Shown piece after piece: positions 11,423 through 20,980 of a stretch of DNA of 64,000 nucleotides. Each line of letters opens with the position of its first letter. Position 1 is the stretch's first letter. The notes under the pieces are model-generated. The model was not told the origin of the DNA, did not search any database, and was given only the letters and a program-made list of their open reading frames with translations. The translations under genes and the position numbers were made by a program. Source of the stretch: Cristatella mucedo (lineage: Eukaryota > Bryozoa > Phylactolaemata > Cristatellidae); NCBI GenBank assembly GCA_009760855.2, contig WPIO01000295.1:1-64000 (forward strand), in the 5' to 3' direction.

Positions 11423-11959
11423 ATGTCGTCAACAGAAGTATGTGACCCCAATCTTGCTACATCTGCAACTCTGCTGAAAGCATATGTTGACTACCTTGTA
11501 AAGTCTAGAATGACTGCTTATGATCAACAGACACTCGACTCAGATATCTCAATTATGACAGATACATCTGTAAAAAAGTTTTATATTGATGAGTTTGACA
11601 TTGAAGCACAAAAGGTAATCGATTCTGGAATGGCAAGTATAACAAGCGATCTTGAAGCAACAGTTAGAACTAAAGTTGATATTCTTCTTGATACACCTGG
11701 AGAAATCTCTAGTTATACAACATGGATTGCTAGCCAGCTACCAACACTTTCAACAGTTATCTCACGGGTTGCAGGAATGAAACCAGATATCTCTGGAATT
11801 GTTAAGGATGAATGCTATGCAATTCTACCTGATATATCTGATGGAACAAGTGCTAGACAAAAAGCAACACTTGCTGCTCTAGTTGCCCCAGCTGCTCCAG
11901 AGGTTGTCGCAGATCCGAATGCCCCACTTTCTGATACAATTCCAACGACCGTATTGTAA
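11423..11959 (+). CDS. Orphan Ala/Thr/Ser-rich protein (178 aa)
   Basis: Intact ORF with AATAGTATAGGAA-ATG upstream. The protein starts MSSTEVCDPNLATSATLLKA and has Thr/Ser/Ile-rich helical segments and an Ala/Pro-rich tail (LAALVAPAAPEVVADPNAP). Its base composition is less A/T-rich than its neighbours. No transmembrane segment or catalytic motif seen. A structural virion role is possible from abundance-type composition, but this is inference only. Confidence 0.6.
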   Translation: MSSTEVCDPNLATSATLLKAYVDYLVKSRMTAYDQQTLDSDISIMTDTSVKKFYIDEFDIEAQKVIDSGMASITSDLEATVRTKVDILLDTPGEISSYTTWIASQLPTLSTVISRVAGMKPDISGIVKDECYAILPDISDGTSARQKATLAALVAPAAPEVVADPNAPLSDTIPTTVL

Positions 11960-11978
11960 ATAATTTATTTATATATAA

Positions 11979-12346
11979 ATGAATGTAGAAACTAGAAGTA
12001 AAGACTGTCTAACAGTTGCACAAGGTCAACAGACTATAAAAATTTGCTCATACCCCATGGGAAGAATTGAAGATATTAGGAGTACAGTATTAGAAGCATT
12101 AAAATTAGTTTTAGAGTACAAAGCTTTAAGAGTAAATCATTCAGAAAAAGAAATGGCATATATATTTACAAAAGTTAGAGATGGGTCAATCTTTTCAGAG
12201 TTTCTTAAAGATTTGAAAATAGATAAAATAAATAGTCTAAAATCAGAAGCATACTCTAAAAAATAGAGTTAACAAAACAATTACCAGGAAAAGAATATAT
12301 TATTCCAACAGAGCTTATTAAAGAAAGCCTAGATTGGAAAGTTTAG
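11979..12346 (+). pseudogene. Orphan protein with a 3' frameshift
   Basis: Starts MNVETRSKDCLTVAQGQQT after TTTATATATAA-ATG. The first frame stops at 12266 in a run of six A residues; the next frame stays open to a stop at 12344-12346 with similar composition (ELTKQLPGKEY...). This suggests a one-base slip near the 3' end. Family unknown. It ends tail-to-tail with the minus-strand fibre cluster, overlapping by a few bases. Confidence 0.5.
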
Positions 12347-13342
12347 CTACCTACACTAGAAGTAATTAAGTTTTGATTTGAGTGAATAACAGCATCAGAT
12401 AGATAAATTTCAATAACGTCCAAGTTACTTGGGGTTATCATATTACCATAATTCAGAACTGAAAAATGTATAGTTACTGTAATATCATCAGTAGAAATAT
12501 CGAATTGTGTTATATAATCACTTAATAATAACATATAATTATCTTCAACTCCATAATAGGTAATGTCAAAAAAATTAGAGACAAAGAAATTTGGTGAATA
12601 TAATTTATGATAGTAGTTTATAACTACAAAATTTATTAAACTATCAATATATATATTAAATTTTAGTTTAACATCAAGATATCTTACTCTAGTTAAATTC
12701 ACATCCTTTAATATAATTGATTTTTCAGTTATCTGTTTTTCTAAAACAGCTAGGATTACAGTTTTCTCATCTAAAATATTTAAAATATTAGGCAAACCAA
12801 TATCCATCTCATAAATATCTTTTACTTTATAATTTAATTTAAAATAATTTATTTGCGATTGTTGTATGTCTGATTTTCTTGCTAAATAATGATTTTCATT
12901 GAAAGCGAGGTTCACTATCAAAACCTGACAGATTTTCTATCTTACTGAAACTCAAAGAACCTGTATTAATTTGTGAAAGATCATGTTGTAAAAGTTCAGA
13001 GAGATCTCTATTTGGTAGATATATATTAAAAGCATCACTTAATTTTTTACCATTATTTATTTCACCTACGACTATTAGTTCATTAACTGTTAAATCACCA
13101 TTTACTGTGTAATCTGCCTTAGTATCAACGTACTCTTTTGTTGCAATATAATTATCTTTTATCGGAGCTAGTACATTAACATACTTTTTTGAGTTTGCAG
13201 ATATGTATCCTCGTATAAATTGATCTGAATCTTTTCTCATATAGTTGTTATCAGCAAATGATTTTCCAACAGCTTCTAAAGGATCTACATTGCTTCCAAT
13301 ATTTACTATTCTATTATTAGACATATCCAATGTTCCAATCAT
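12343..13342 (-). pseudogene. Tail-fibre-like protein 1, frameshifted
   Basis: Starts MIGTLDMSNNRIVNIGSNVD, a match to the repeated collar motif of phage tail-fibre and adhesin proteins (hydrophobic-D-M-x-N-x-x-I-x-N-[LI]-x-x-P...DA...Y-x-D). A second partial copy is ATKEYVDTKADYTVNGDLTV. The first frame ends at 12896, and a 192-codon frame overlapping it (12343-12921) carries the beta-rich C-terminal region, so the gene is split by one frameshift. Fibre proteins make trimeric stalks for receptor attachment in phages; a role in host attachment here is inference. Confidence 0.7.
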
Positions 13343-13364
13343 TTGTAAATCTTTCTATTTAACA

Positions 13365-14240
13365 TTATGCTGTTGCTATATAAACAGTAACATTTATTTC
13401 TCTATCTAACAAACTCGACCCACATATAAAAGTAGAACTAGCAACTATTTTTCTGCTAGAATTTAAAATATAACTACCATACAATTGATCAGATTGCGTT
13501 GTTAGTGTTGATGGTGGAAGCATAAGTACTTTTGTTACTCCAGAAACTTCATACGTCACTCCAATAACAAATAAACCTCTTTGAATCATAATTTTGCTAA
13601 TGGTATTAATCCATCTACCACTAAATGTTTTGTTATATAGTTGTGTTGTCAATGACTCATCCATTTTTCCTATAAAATATACAGCTGTAACATTTCCTCT
13701 TATTCCTCGAAGATAACCAAGATTTACTCCATCATTTGGATTTACAGGAGCATTTTGTATAATTATTGGATTATTATTCATATTCAAAGGACCATTCATT
13801 CTTGCATCATTATATTTTACATACTTAGCATCCATATATGCAACAGTTGCAACATTAGTTGCTAATGATGGCGTTGCTGAATTAGCAATATTTAATTTAC
13901 CTTCTACAAATAAATCTCAACTAATAGCTCCACCAGTTTTTGATATTTTAGTATCTGCATAGTCTTTTGTAGCAGCATCACTTGGATTAACAGGATTAGC
14001 AAGATCTATCACTCTATGATTATTCATATCAAGATCACCATCAGCAGTCGTACCTCTAGATACTTTTGTAACAAAGTTTGCATCAATATACTTTCTGTTT
14101 ACAGCATCTGTAGAATCAACAGGATCTCCAAGATTTTTTATTTGATTTTGATTCATATTTAAAGACCCATTCATAATATCTCCAGTCTTACGAATATACT
14201 TTTTTTGGCTAGATCCTTTTCTACGATATCCAAGCGACAT
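13365..14240 (-). pseudogene. Tail-fibre-like protein 2, one in-frame TGA
   Basis: Starts MSLGYRRKGSSQKKYIRKTG (ATG at 14240, directly after TTGTATAGA; a longer in-frame start at 14288 adds only a hydrophobic run overlapping the upstream gene's end). Three collar repeats follow: MNGSLNMNQNQIKNLGDPVD, DGDLDMNNHRVIDLANPVNP and MNGPLNMNNNPIIIQNAPVN, each ending near a DA...Y position. A beta-rich C-terminal domain follows. The only lesion is a TGA at 13917-13919 between repeats 2 and 3; 876 nt in frame otherwise. No signal peptide with the short start. Confidence 0.75.
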
Positions 14241-14241
14241 T

Positions 14242-15099
14242 CTATACAATAGTAATAATAAAATCAATATATGTAATATTACTAGCAACTCTTAAATTAT
14301 CTATCATATATGTGCAGGTTCCATCAATATTTACAACTAAAAGAAGAGTACCAGATACACCATAAGTGTTGTCACTAGTCAACTCTAAAAACGTTCCAGT
14401 AGTATTAGAACACCAAAGAATATTGGATACTGTTTAAAGTTTGCTACTGGACCAGCAACAAAAGTTTTATAAGGTGTTGCATAGCCTACAACGTGACCTT
14501 GTTGATTAAAAACTGCAATATCTGCAGGAGTTGTTTTTAATGTAGAACTTTCTGTTCCTGTTTCATTTACATCAATATTAAATATGTTTAGTGGAACAAT
14601 AATTGAATCATTTGTAAAACCAGTAAGTCTTAAGTATAAAGTAGAGCATTTATAAGAATCAACAGATTGCTTTGTTACAACATCTGAATTTTTTAAAAGA
14701 GGTAATTCTGTTTGATCCTAGATTAAGAGTACTATTAGAGTTGTCATTAAAAACTTGAGTCATAATTTTTAATAATCCATAGTTTATTACTTTGTAAGGC
14801 CTAGAATCTTGAAAATCAGTTCCATCAGCATATCTTCCAGATATTCCTTTAGCATTTTTACAATTCAACTGAGATAACATTTTTGCACTATTCTTTGGAA
14901 GTAAGTCAGATAAGTTAGAAACAGAAGCTATTTCTCCTGAAACATTACTTGCCACAGTATTAAAGAAATCTGAATTTAGAGCATAATCTAATCTTATTGC
15001 ATCTCCATCATTTACTGGAAAACCAAGGTTTTTAATTCTATTTCCATTAGCATCAAGGTTGCTAAAAATATTCCCATTAATCTGACTAATATTATCCAT
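14242..15099 (-). pseudogene. Tail-fibre-like protein 3, frameshifted
   Basis: ATG at 15099 follows CATATATATAAGA. The N-terminal part contains one collar repeat (DANGNRIKNLGFPVNDGDAI) and a second partial one near 14720 (NSTLNLGSNRITSF), where the frame shifts. The rest to 14242 is beta-rich sequence in other frames. Its stop codon lies inside the TATAGAATG motif that starts fibre 2, so the genes are packed head to tail. An upstream in-frame start at 15342 would add 81 residues but lacks the promoter motif. Confidence 0.65.
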
Positions 15100-15390
15100 T
15101 CTTATATATATGGAAAAAATAAAATCTGGCTTAGATACAACTAAAAAAGTATTATCAGGAACAACAACTGCAACAGAACTAAGATCAAAAGCGATAATAA
15201 AAGGGATGCTGTTCCCAATTAGATACAAAAGCTTGGAGTAAGAACTTCTTGAAGTAAGATCAGGAAGATTTTTACCTGCAATTCCAGCAATCATAGCGAG
15301 TATAGCTTTTATTGTTGGCGCAGTTGGTTTTAGGAGTTCCATAGATCTGTAACTGTAGCAGGATTGATTAAGAAGATTATTGACTCAACA

Positions 15391-15608
15391 ATGTATACGG
15401 CTAAGGCACCACCAATGGATACGCATGAAGAACGAATGAGTGCTTTGAGTTTACAAAGTGAAAGACTAAAAAATGCAATTACAGATATAAAAAGTATGAT
15501 AGATTACTTGATAGAAACATTGATATTGAGTTTGTGAGTGCCAAAGTGCAGAATAGCGAGGTGAAAAACAGACAGATTAGCTTTTTTGAAAACCAGAAAA
15601 ACAGTTAG
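15391..15608 (+). pseudogene. Small helical coding remnant
   Basis: MYTAKAPPMDTHEERMSALS starts a 48-codon frame ending at 15537. A different frame from about 15520 to 15608 (FVSAKVQNSEVKNRQIS...) has similar charged, coiled-coil-like composition, suggesting one frameshifted gene of about 70 residues. No family recognised. Confidence 0.35.
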
Positions 15609-16470
15609 TTGAGGTTTGGGGTTAGTTATAGCGATAAGTTAAAAGAACTAGATATAAAAAAGTAGAAAGTAGTACGGTTGGAGGGAAAAAGCACTGCGAT
15701 TATAAAAGTGAAAGTGCAATGCTACTAGCTAATCTTTTTTGCACAAGGTAAATTACAAGAAGAAATTATAATGAAATGATAAAAACTAAGAGATGAGTTG
15801 AAAACGCTGTAAGAATTAAAAGTCTGTGTAGCGAACAATTGTAATTCTTCAGTTAAGTATAAAGTAAAATTGAGTCGAAGCGAATTGCAAATGGAAGGCG
15901 TATTGCGCACATGTCAACCGTACTTCCGTGGCAGTTACATGGATTATTGAATAAGCATAAATGGTATTGCTGTTGTCCTACCTAACAAATATATGACTCA
16001 TATTCTTTTGCCTCTCTGTTAAAACTAACGCAAATGATAATATGAAGAAGTCTTTTTTCGCTTTCCTTGTTTCTATTATTTTCCGAATTGATTAGCAATT
16101 CATCAGACGTACGAATTCTATTATCAGATTTAGAATAGAATTTTGTGATCAAGTTAGAAAAAAGCTGGCATCTCTTATACATAATCCATACTCATGCAAT
16201 GTCTATGAACCCTTATATTGCATTTAAATCAATACATATAACCCTATAGCCACTCATTATCAAACGAGCCGGCTTCACTTCCAATTCTTGCTTTACAACC
16301 ACCCCTATTTACTCTCCAACAAAGAATGTTCCCACAGTATTAGGGTTAGGATGTAGTCATAATAGCTCCATAACGCGTTTTCTCTGAATTTACTAAAATC
16401 TGATATTGATTCATTTTTACATATATAATAGTTTAATTTGTCTTTAAATAAATTTTAATTTATTATAGAA
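15609..16470. other. Decayed Polinton interior, no clear gene
   Basis: A/T-rich sequence with only short ORFs on both strands. No motif recognised. The transition from mostly open to heavily broken reading frames starts here. Confidence 0.4.
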
Positions 16471-17240
16471 TGGAATACCACGAGGCAAAACATAAACCTT
16501 TCAGCAGCATCAAGTAAACTTAATACACAAATCTGATAAACACTATTTCACATGCAGGAGTTAAAAAAGACTGAGACGCTATCAGTATCTTATCTGCTAT
16601 CTTTGTAACATAAAGCACAACTTGCTAGGAGTGAAAAGTGAACAATCTGAATAGAACACATGGCTTACAATTGAATCTAAGTTTGTAAACACATTGAAAA
16701 GAATGATGGACTGGTCTTGGCGATCGTTGGAAGCTATTCATAAACAAATAACTGGTGGAAGGGAATCCATCTGAAACTACAAAGGGCTATTAAAAATCAG
16801 AGAGTGTACCCAGGCGGGAAGTGTTTTAAACAAACAGGAAAATCATCGTTCGCCGGCCCAGGACACACATTCACTCAAAGATGCAATGATCTTATGAAGG
16901 CGTAAAATTGATTTAGACCGACGGGCCTTTCCATGGACCATTATTATACCGAAACTCTCATCGATGCCGAAAATCAAGAACAGAAATAAGAACTTGTTAG
17001 ATTAGTATTAGCTGATCGATGCAGAAGTGCGATCGATCCAAAGACCAACCAAATTACGTACGTGGATATGCTAAGACAGTGCGGCCGTCATTAGGTGCAC
17101 GAAAAGCAAAATTGAGCTTGGGTATTGCTGTGGAGTTTAGCGAATTCATTTGCTACGGATTTTCTAAAAGATACAGTAGACTTAGGCCTGCTGAGATCGA
17201 AAATGAGATACAAAATTATGCTCGTGGAACTAGTCGATGA
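16471..17240 (+). pseudogene. Phospholipase A2-like virion protein remnant (tentative)
   Basis: ATG at 16471 is preceded by TTTATTATAGA, the element's start motif. A frame near 16850-16905 reads FAGPGHTFTQRCND, resembling the GPGT-x-L-x-x-R entry of parvovirus-type PLA2 domains found in some adinto/Polinton proteins. Later come DHYYTET, LADR and, near 17085-17120, RPSLGARKAKLSLG, resembling the basic K-x-K-[LF]-G-L-G tail of those proteins. A clean His-Asp catalytic pair is not visible. Many stops and frameshifts. The family is known for breaching endosomal membranes during entry; the assignment here is inference. Confidence 0.35.
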
Positions 17241-17827
17241 GAGGATGCTTGATATAACTCGGAAAAAGATCTATTTAACTAACAAACTACTTTTGTGTTA
17301 TTATGCTTTTAACAACTCTGCTGGAGTGAACATTGATCTTTTTGGGGAAGACTATAAAACTTTTACTTTGGTCGATCTTAGTCTAATATTTAATCTTTAT
17401 TCATTATTATAGTTTCTTTTGAAAAACATTAACTACCATCCAAGAATTCCAGTGATACAAAAATCATCGTTACTAATAATTAGCAGTCTGCAGGACTAGA
17501 TACTAATTTGTTCATTATTATATCAAACATACTGACGAGTTCTTTCCAAATCAAATCTAATTCAAATTTTTGACCTTGCCCTAGCATCACATGCTTTGAA
17601 TTATAATTGTTCATTCAATCTATCTACAATGTTTTTGAATATGAAGGAAGGGATTCTTCTTTTATATACATCCATGTCTAAGATAAGGTTTTGAATCGTT
17701 TTGAAATTTTCTCTTCAACATGAACGCATTGTGCCTTTGGGCTTTCATAGGAATGACAGCTGCCAGGCTCGGAGGACTACAAATTTCTTTTCTTGATCCA
17801 TTTCTCTATAGTGGGACTATTTTTGTT
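17241..17827. other. Decayed region, possibly the 3' part of the ATPase gene
   Basis: No clear frame. It lies where the C-terminal half of the minus-strand ATPase would be expected, but no Walker B or sensor motif could be recognised. Confidence 0.25.
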
Positions 17828-18105
17828 TTAATGCAAATTAACTAATGGCATGACGCTACGCAAAAACCATTTCCATGTGCTGGGGAAGATTAAGCACCTC
17901 ATTCCACAATCCGTTTGATTAAACTTTTGCAGTTGAGAAAGTCTGAAAAGCTGCAGTGTAACACCGAAATAATTAATCACTTCTGGCATTGGAGGAGACA
18001 CCGAGCGAGTCAAAATACATCGATCTCCAATAAGAGCTCGCAATGATATAGTGCTAGCAAAATCTGATTTACCAGTATTGCAAATAGGCACTACATTATG
18101 TTCTG
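17828..18105 (-). pseudogene. FtsK/HerA-type DNA packaging ATPase, N-terminal fragment
   Basis: Virus-type packaging ATPases drive DNA into capsids. The minus strand reads a Walker A-like PICNTGKSDF at the N-terminal end, then a basic stretch, then SPPMPEVINYFGVTLQLF, which matches the PPPE-[RK]-[IV]-x-x-x-Y-G-x-x-Q spacing of Polinton ATPases after the P-loop. The fragment ends at 17828. No start can be fixed because frames are broken upstream. A fragment of about 90 residues against roughly 230-260 in the family. Confidence 0.45.
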
Positions 18106-18296
18106 GCGAACTTATTTCATCTCTTGCAAATGCACCTCTGAGAATTTTGTATGTCTAATTCTTTTTCATGAGTTATTTATTTCGAGATCAGTTAGTGGTG
18201 TACTTTTCGCTCAAACGGTAATAGTTTTTCTGTTTTTCTTGGTCAAGAAAGTAGTGTTCTTTGCATCATATCGCCACCTAACTTTCTACCATGAGC

Positions 18297-18499
18297 TTAG
18301 AACTCCGGGACTAACTTTTTCCCATGAGCTAAACGCTCCAGCTCCAGTAGATCTAAGTTTACACAAACTTTTGACTTTCCTTTCACAATCACGCAAATTG
18401 CTTTAATCATTCCTCCCAAGACCTTTTGTACTATCCGATCTCTACACATGTCCTCATGAATTCTATCTGTTGGCTACATTTCAAGCAGTAAATTTCCAT
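18297..18499 (-). pseudogene. Small zinc-ribbon protein (DUF5679-like) remnant
   Basis: ATG at 18499 follows TAATTATAGAA. The N-terminus MEIYCLKCSQQIEF has the CxxC knuckle typical of the short zinc ribbons common in Polintons and large DNA viruses. After a frameshift, a second frame gives GGMIKAICVIVKGKSKVCV, matching the expected GR-x-x-x-G-x-C-x-x-C-G-x-[KT] second half with the last Cys lost. Length about 65 codons is typical. The gene sits immediately 5' of the ATPase on the same strand. Confidence 0.45.
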
Positions 18500-18537
18500 T
18501 TCTATAATTATAAACAACGTTTGTTTAGTATAGGAAA

Positions 18538-18699
18538 ATGTCTCTGAGGAAGCCGTGTAATTTTGGACAAGATGTGCGGATATGGTCGCAGAATAGAAAC
18601 CGTTACCAAATGTTCCACTCAGACGCTGAGTTGTGGTCCAAGTGGTTCCAGGTCAAATCTCAACTTAGAATGATGTGGATATTTTATGGCAGTGGTTAA
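18538..18699 (+). pseudogene. Short ORF with viral-type start motif
   Basis: GTTTAGTATAGGAAA precedes the ATG; the 53-codon frame starts MSLRKPCNFGQDVRIWSQNR. Divergent from the zinc-ribbon gene, with only 38 bp between the starts, so one A/T-rich spacer may serve both. Downstream sequence is decayed. No family recognised; possibly the 5' end of a longer capsid-type gene. Confidence 0.35.
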
Positions 18700-20444
18700 T
18701 TATGACAGTTGGTACCATGGCTGCTGCAAGTTCAGACCAAAAGTTGCTCATCACGTGGCATCATGGCAATGGACAAAAGAAAAACAAAGCTTACTCGTGA
18801 ATGGTGATTGATGCTATGCCAGAAAGCTAGACTCGGTATATGAACGCAAGAATGCGGTTGTACTTGATGATAGTGACTGAGGATCACAAACAAAGAGACT
18901 TAGACTATTTCACACGAGGAAGACATACAGCTGCTGACTTGTCTACCTGGCTTTCAGGCTTACTAATATACCTAGGCCCAGAGGAAATTAGAGCTGCAAT
19001 GTAAATTACTCGATCCCAGCGAGTCGTAATCTTTAAGCAATGCACCCGCAACTGACATTGAGTATAGCCGTGATGCAATACGTTGGAGGGCATATTGATA
19101 GGCAAAGCAATTTAGAGAATGGGTTAACTCTTGTACTAGAAAGCCGTTTTGGATATTGTGTGATCGACCTCAACTAGACTGAGTCGGAAAGTCGATTTTG
19201 GTCAGTTGATTCAGAGGGAAGTCAGTGTGATGACATTTTCTTAAGTCTTATAGATTATAGTTAAAATGTAATGTAAAAGCTCTCTCAAGTGAAAGTAGCT
19301 TACAAAGGGAAGTGTTCAAGAGGAGAGACGATGGGTGTGAATCTAAACTGCAAAATCGCCAAGACTTGAAGAGATGGCAAACAGTCTAGAAAATTCTGGT
19401 GAGATACAAAGAATAGAATCAAGAAATATCTGCTTAGAAATGCTGCTGCGCATAGATTATATGAGCAAGCACTAGAGAGATCTACTGATAACTCAGGTAA
19501 AGTTGTAACGAGAAACTTAAGAGAATTGAGACCCTAAACTGGCTTTACAATGGAAAACAGACAACTGCAAGTTTTTACGACAAAAACCAGATATATCAAG
19601 TACTATTCAAACGCAAGAACGCTGTTAGTGAAGGAAAGCATTAAAAAGCAAGTACTATAGCAAATCAAGCAAAGACATATGTAGCAAATCAGATCCGAGA
19701 AGCTATTGATGTTGCTCAAAGGTTTAGCTGAGGAGTTTATATATAAATCCTACTACTGCACTCCAAGAAAACTGTGGCAGTACAAGATTATGAAAATCTC
19801 AACTAATTAAAATACTTAAAGATGGATAGTCCCAAGTTATGTATCAAGAATAATAAATGAGGTGATAGTACAAATAACAGACTTAAAACTATATGAGCTA
19901 GGAGTAAAACTTACTAATGAAAAAATGTATACTGCTGACCAAGAGCTAGACAAACTGCTCATGATGTCTTAGACTACGCTATGGATTATTATACTAAACC
20001 TGTGATGGTAAACAAATGGATGAAATTAACTAAAGCACTATGGGATCAACAATCGATCAAAAAGAAAGATTTACTTGTATTATTGAAACAAAAGAACACG
20101 TGGTGGAATATCAAACAATAAGAAAGAATGTCGAAAAACCTGAGTAGACAATCTTTCCAGTGTTATTGCAGAGCTAGACAAAAAGAGAAAGTGTTAAAGA
20201 GCAAAACGAGTTGTAGATTATTTAAGACCAAAAGTTGGCAAAGGAACAAAATATACCATTAGTTGTAAAAGAATGATTATGAAGTATTTGATAAGATTGA
20301 ATTGTGGATTCGAGAGCTTGCTTCTGGCAAATACTGGAGTAGTAAATTCTATTAGTGCTGCGTTGATTACCTTGCAAATCTAGAAAAAGTTCAAAGTCAT
20401 ATGTTGCTAAAAACTTAATAAAACTTTGTATGTGATATATATAA
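18700..20444 (+). other. Decayed coding DNA, product unknown
   Basis: Scattered open segments keep protein-like composition, for example NRIKKYLLRNAAAHRLYEQA near 19395-19460 and YYTKPVMVNKWMKLTKALWD near 19987-20050, separated by stops and frameshifts. This is where Polinton capsid genes could lie, but no jelly-roll signature was found. Confidence 0.35.
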
Positions 20445-20980
20445 ATGTCAGATCTTCTTGATGTGGTTAAGGATACTCTAAAGAATGTTTGTAGGCAATC
20501 AAAAAAGATAACATTGCAGGCAAGGAAGGATACGTTTTTAACGTAACTGGAACTACTAATCCTATTAGAGTAATACATCAACAAACCCAATAGAGCTTAA
20601 GACACATTTAAGGTATGCTTCAAAATTTGTTGGTACTAATTCAATTAAAAATATAACAAGAGAATACTTTTGTTTTACAGAGTTAGAGGTGGAAGTGAAC
20701 GAGAAGTAGTTATTCCTCACTGGATATATGCAGCTGTTTCTGATGATGTAAATATTAGAATTGCTGATGCAATAAATAATTCTGTTGTATTATCTGGAAG
20801 TGATAAGCTTTGTTTGTAGGTATTGATGCTGCTACTTTCTAATTATGGATTACTATGCCTGCTGATTTTACATTTGTTGCTGTAAGTCTACAATAGCTCC
20901 GTTTAGTGGCTGAGTGGGACTGTTACTCAAACTGATAAAACATTTCCAATAAGTACATATACGCACTCTGGAAAACAGAT
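20445..20980 (+). pseudogene. Unidentified virion-type gene remnant
   Basis: ATG at 20445 follows GATATATATAA. The frame begins MSDLLDVVKDTLKNV and breaks after 27 codons; later segments in other frames read GKEGYVFNVTGTTNPIRVIH and VIPHWIYAAVSDDVNIRIAD. Sequence-complexity and composition are protein-like throughout. No family recognised. Confidence 0.4.

Noticed and set aside
8306..13919. In-frame TGA codons in the polymerase (8306, 8932) and fibre 2 (13917) as a sign of TGA recoding
   Set aside because: Neighbouring frameshifts and TAG/TAA stops in the same genes show plain decay, and family comparison suggests different residues (for example Gly at 8932) at the TGA positions.
12343..15342. 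Whether the fibre repeats form a CRISPR-like or DNA-level repeat array
   Set aside because: Similarity is at protein level with irregular spacing; DNA repeats are not conserved.
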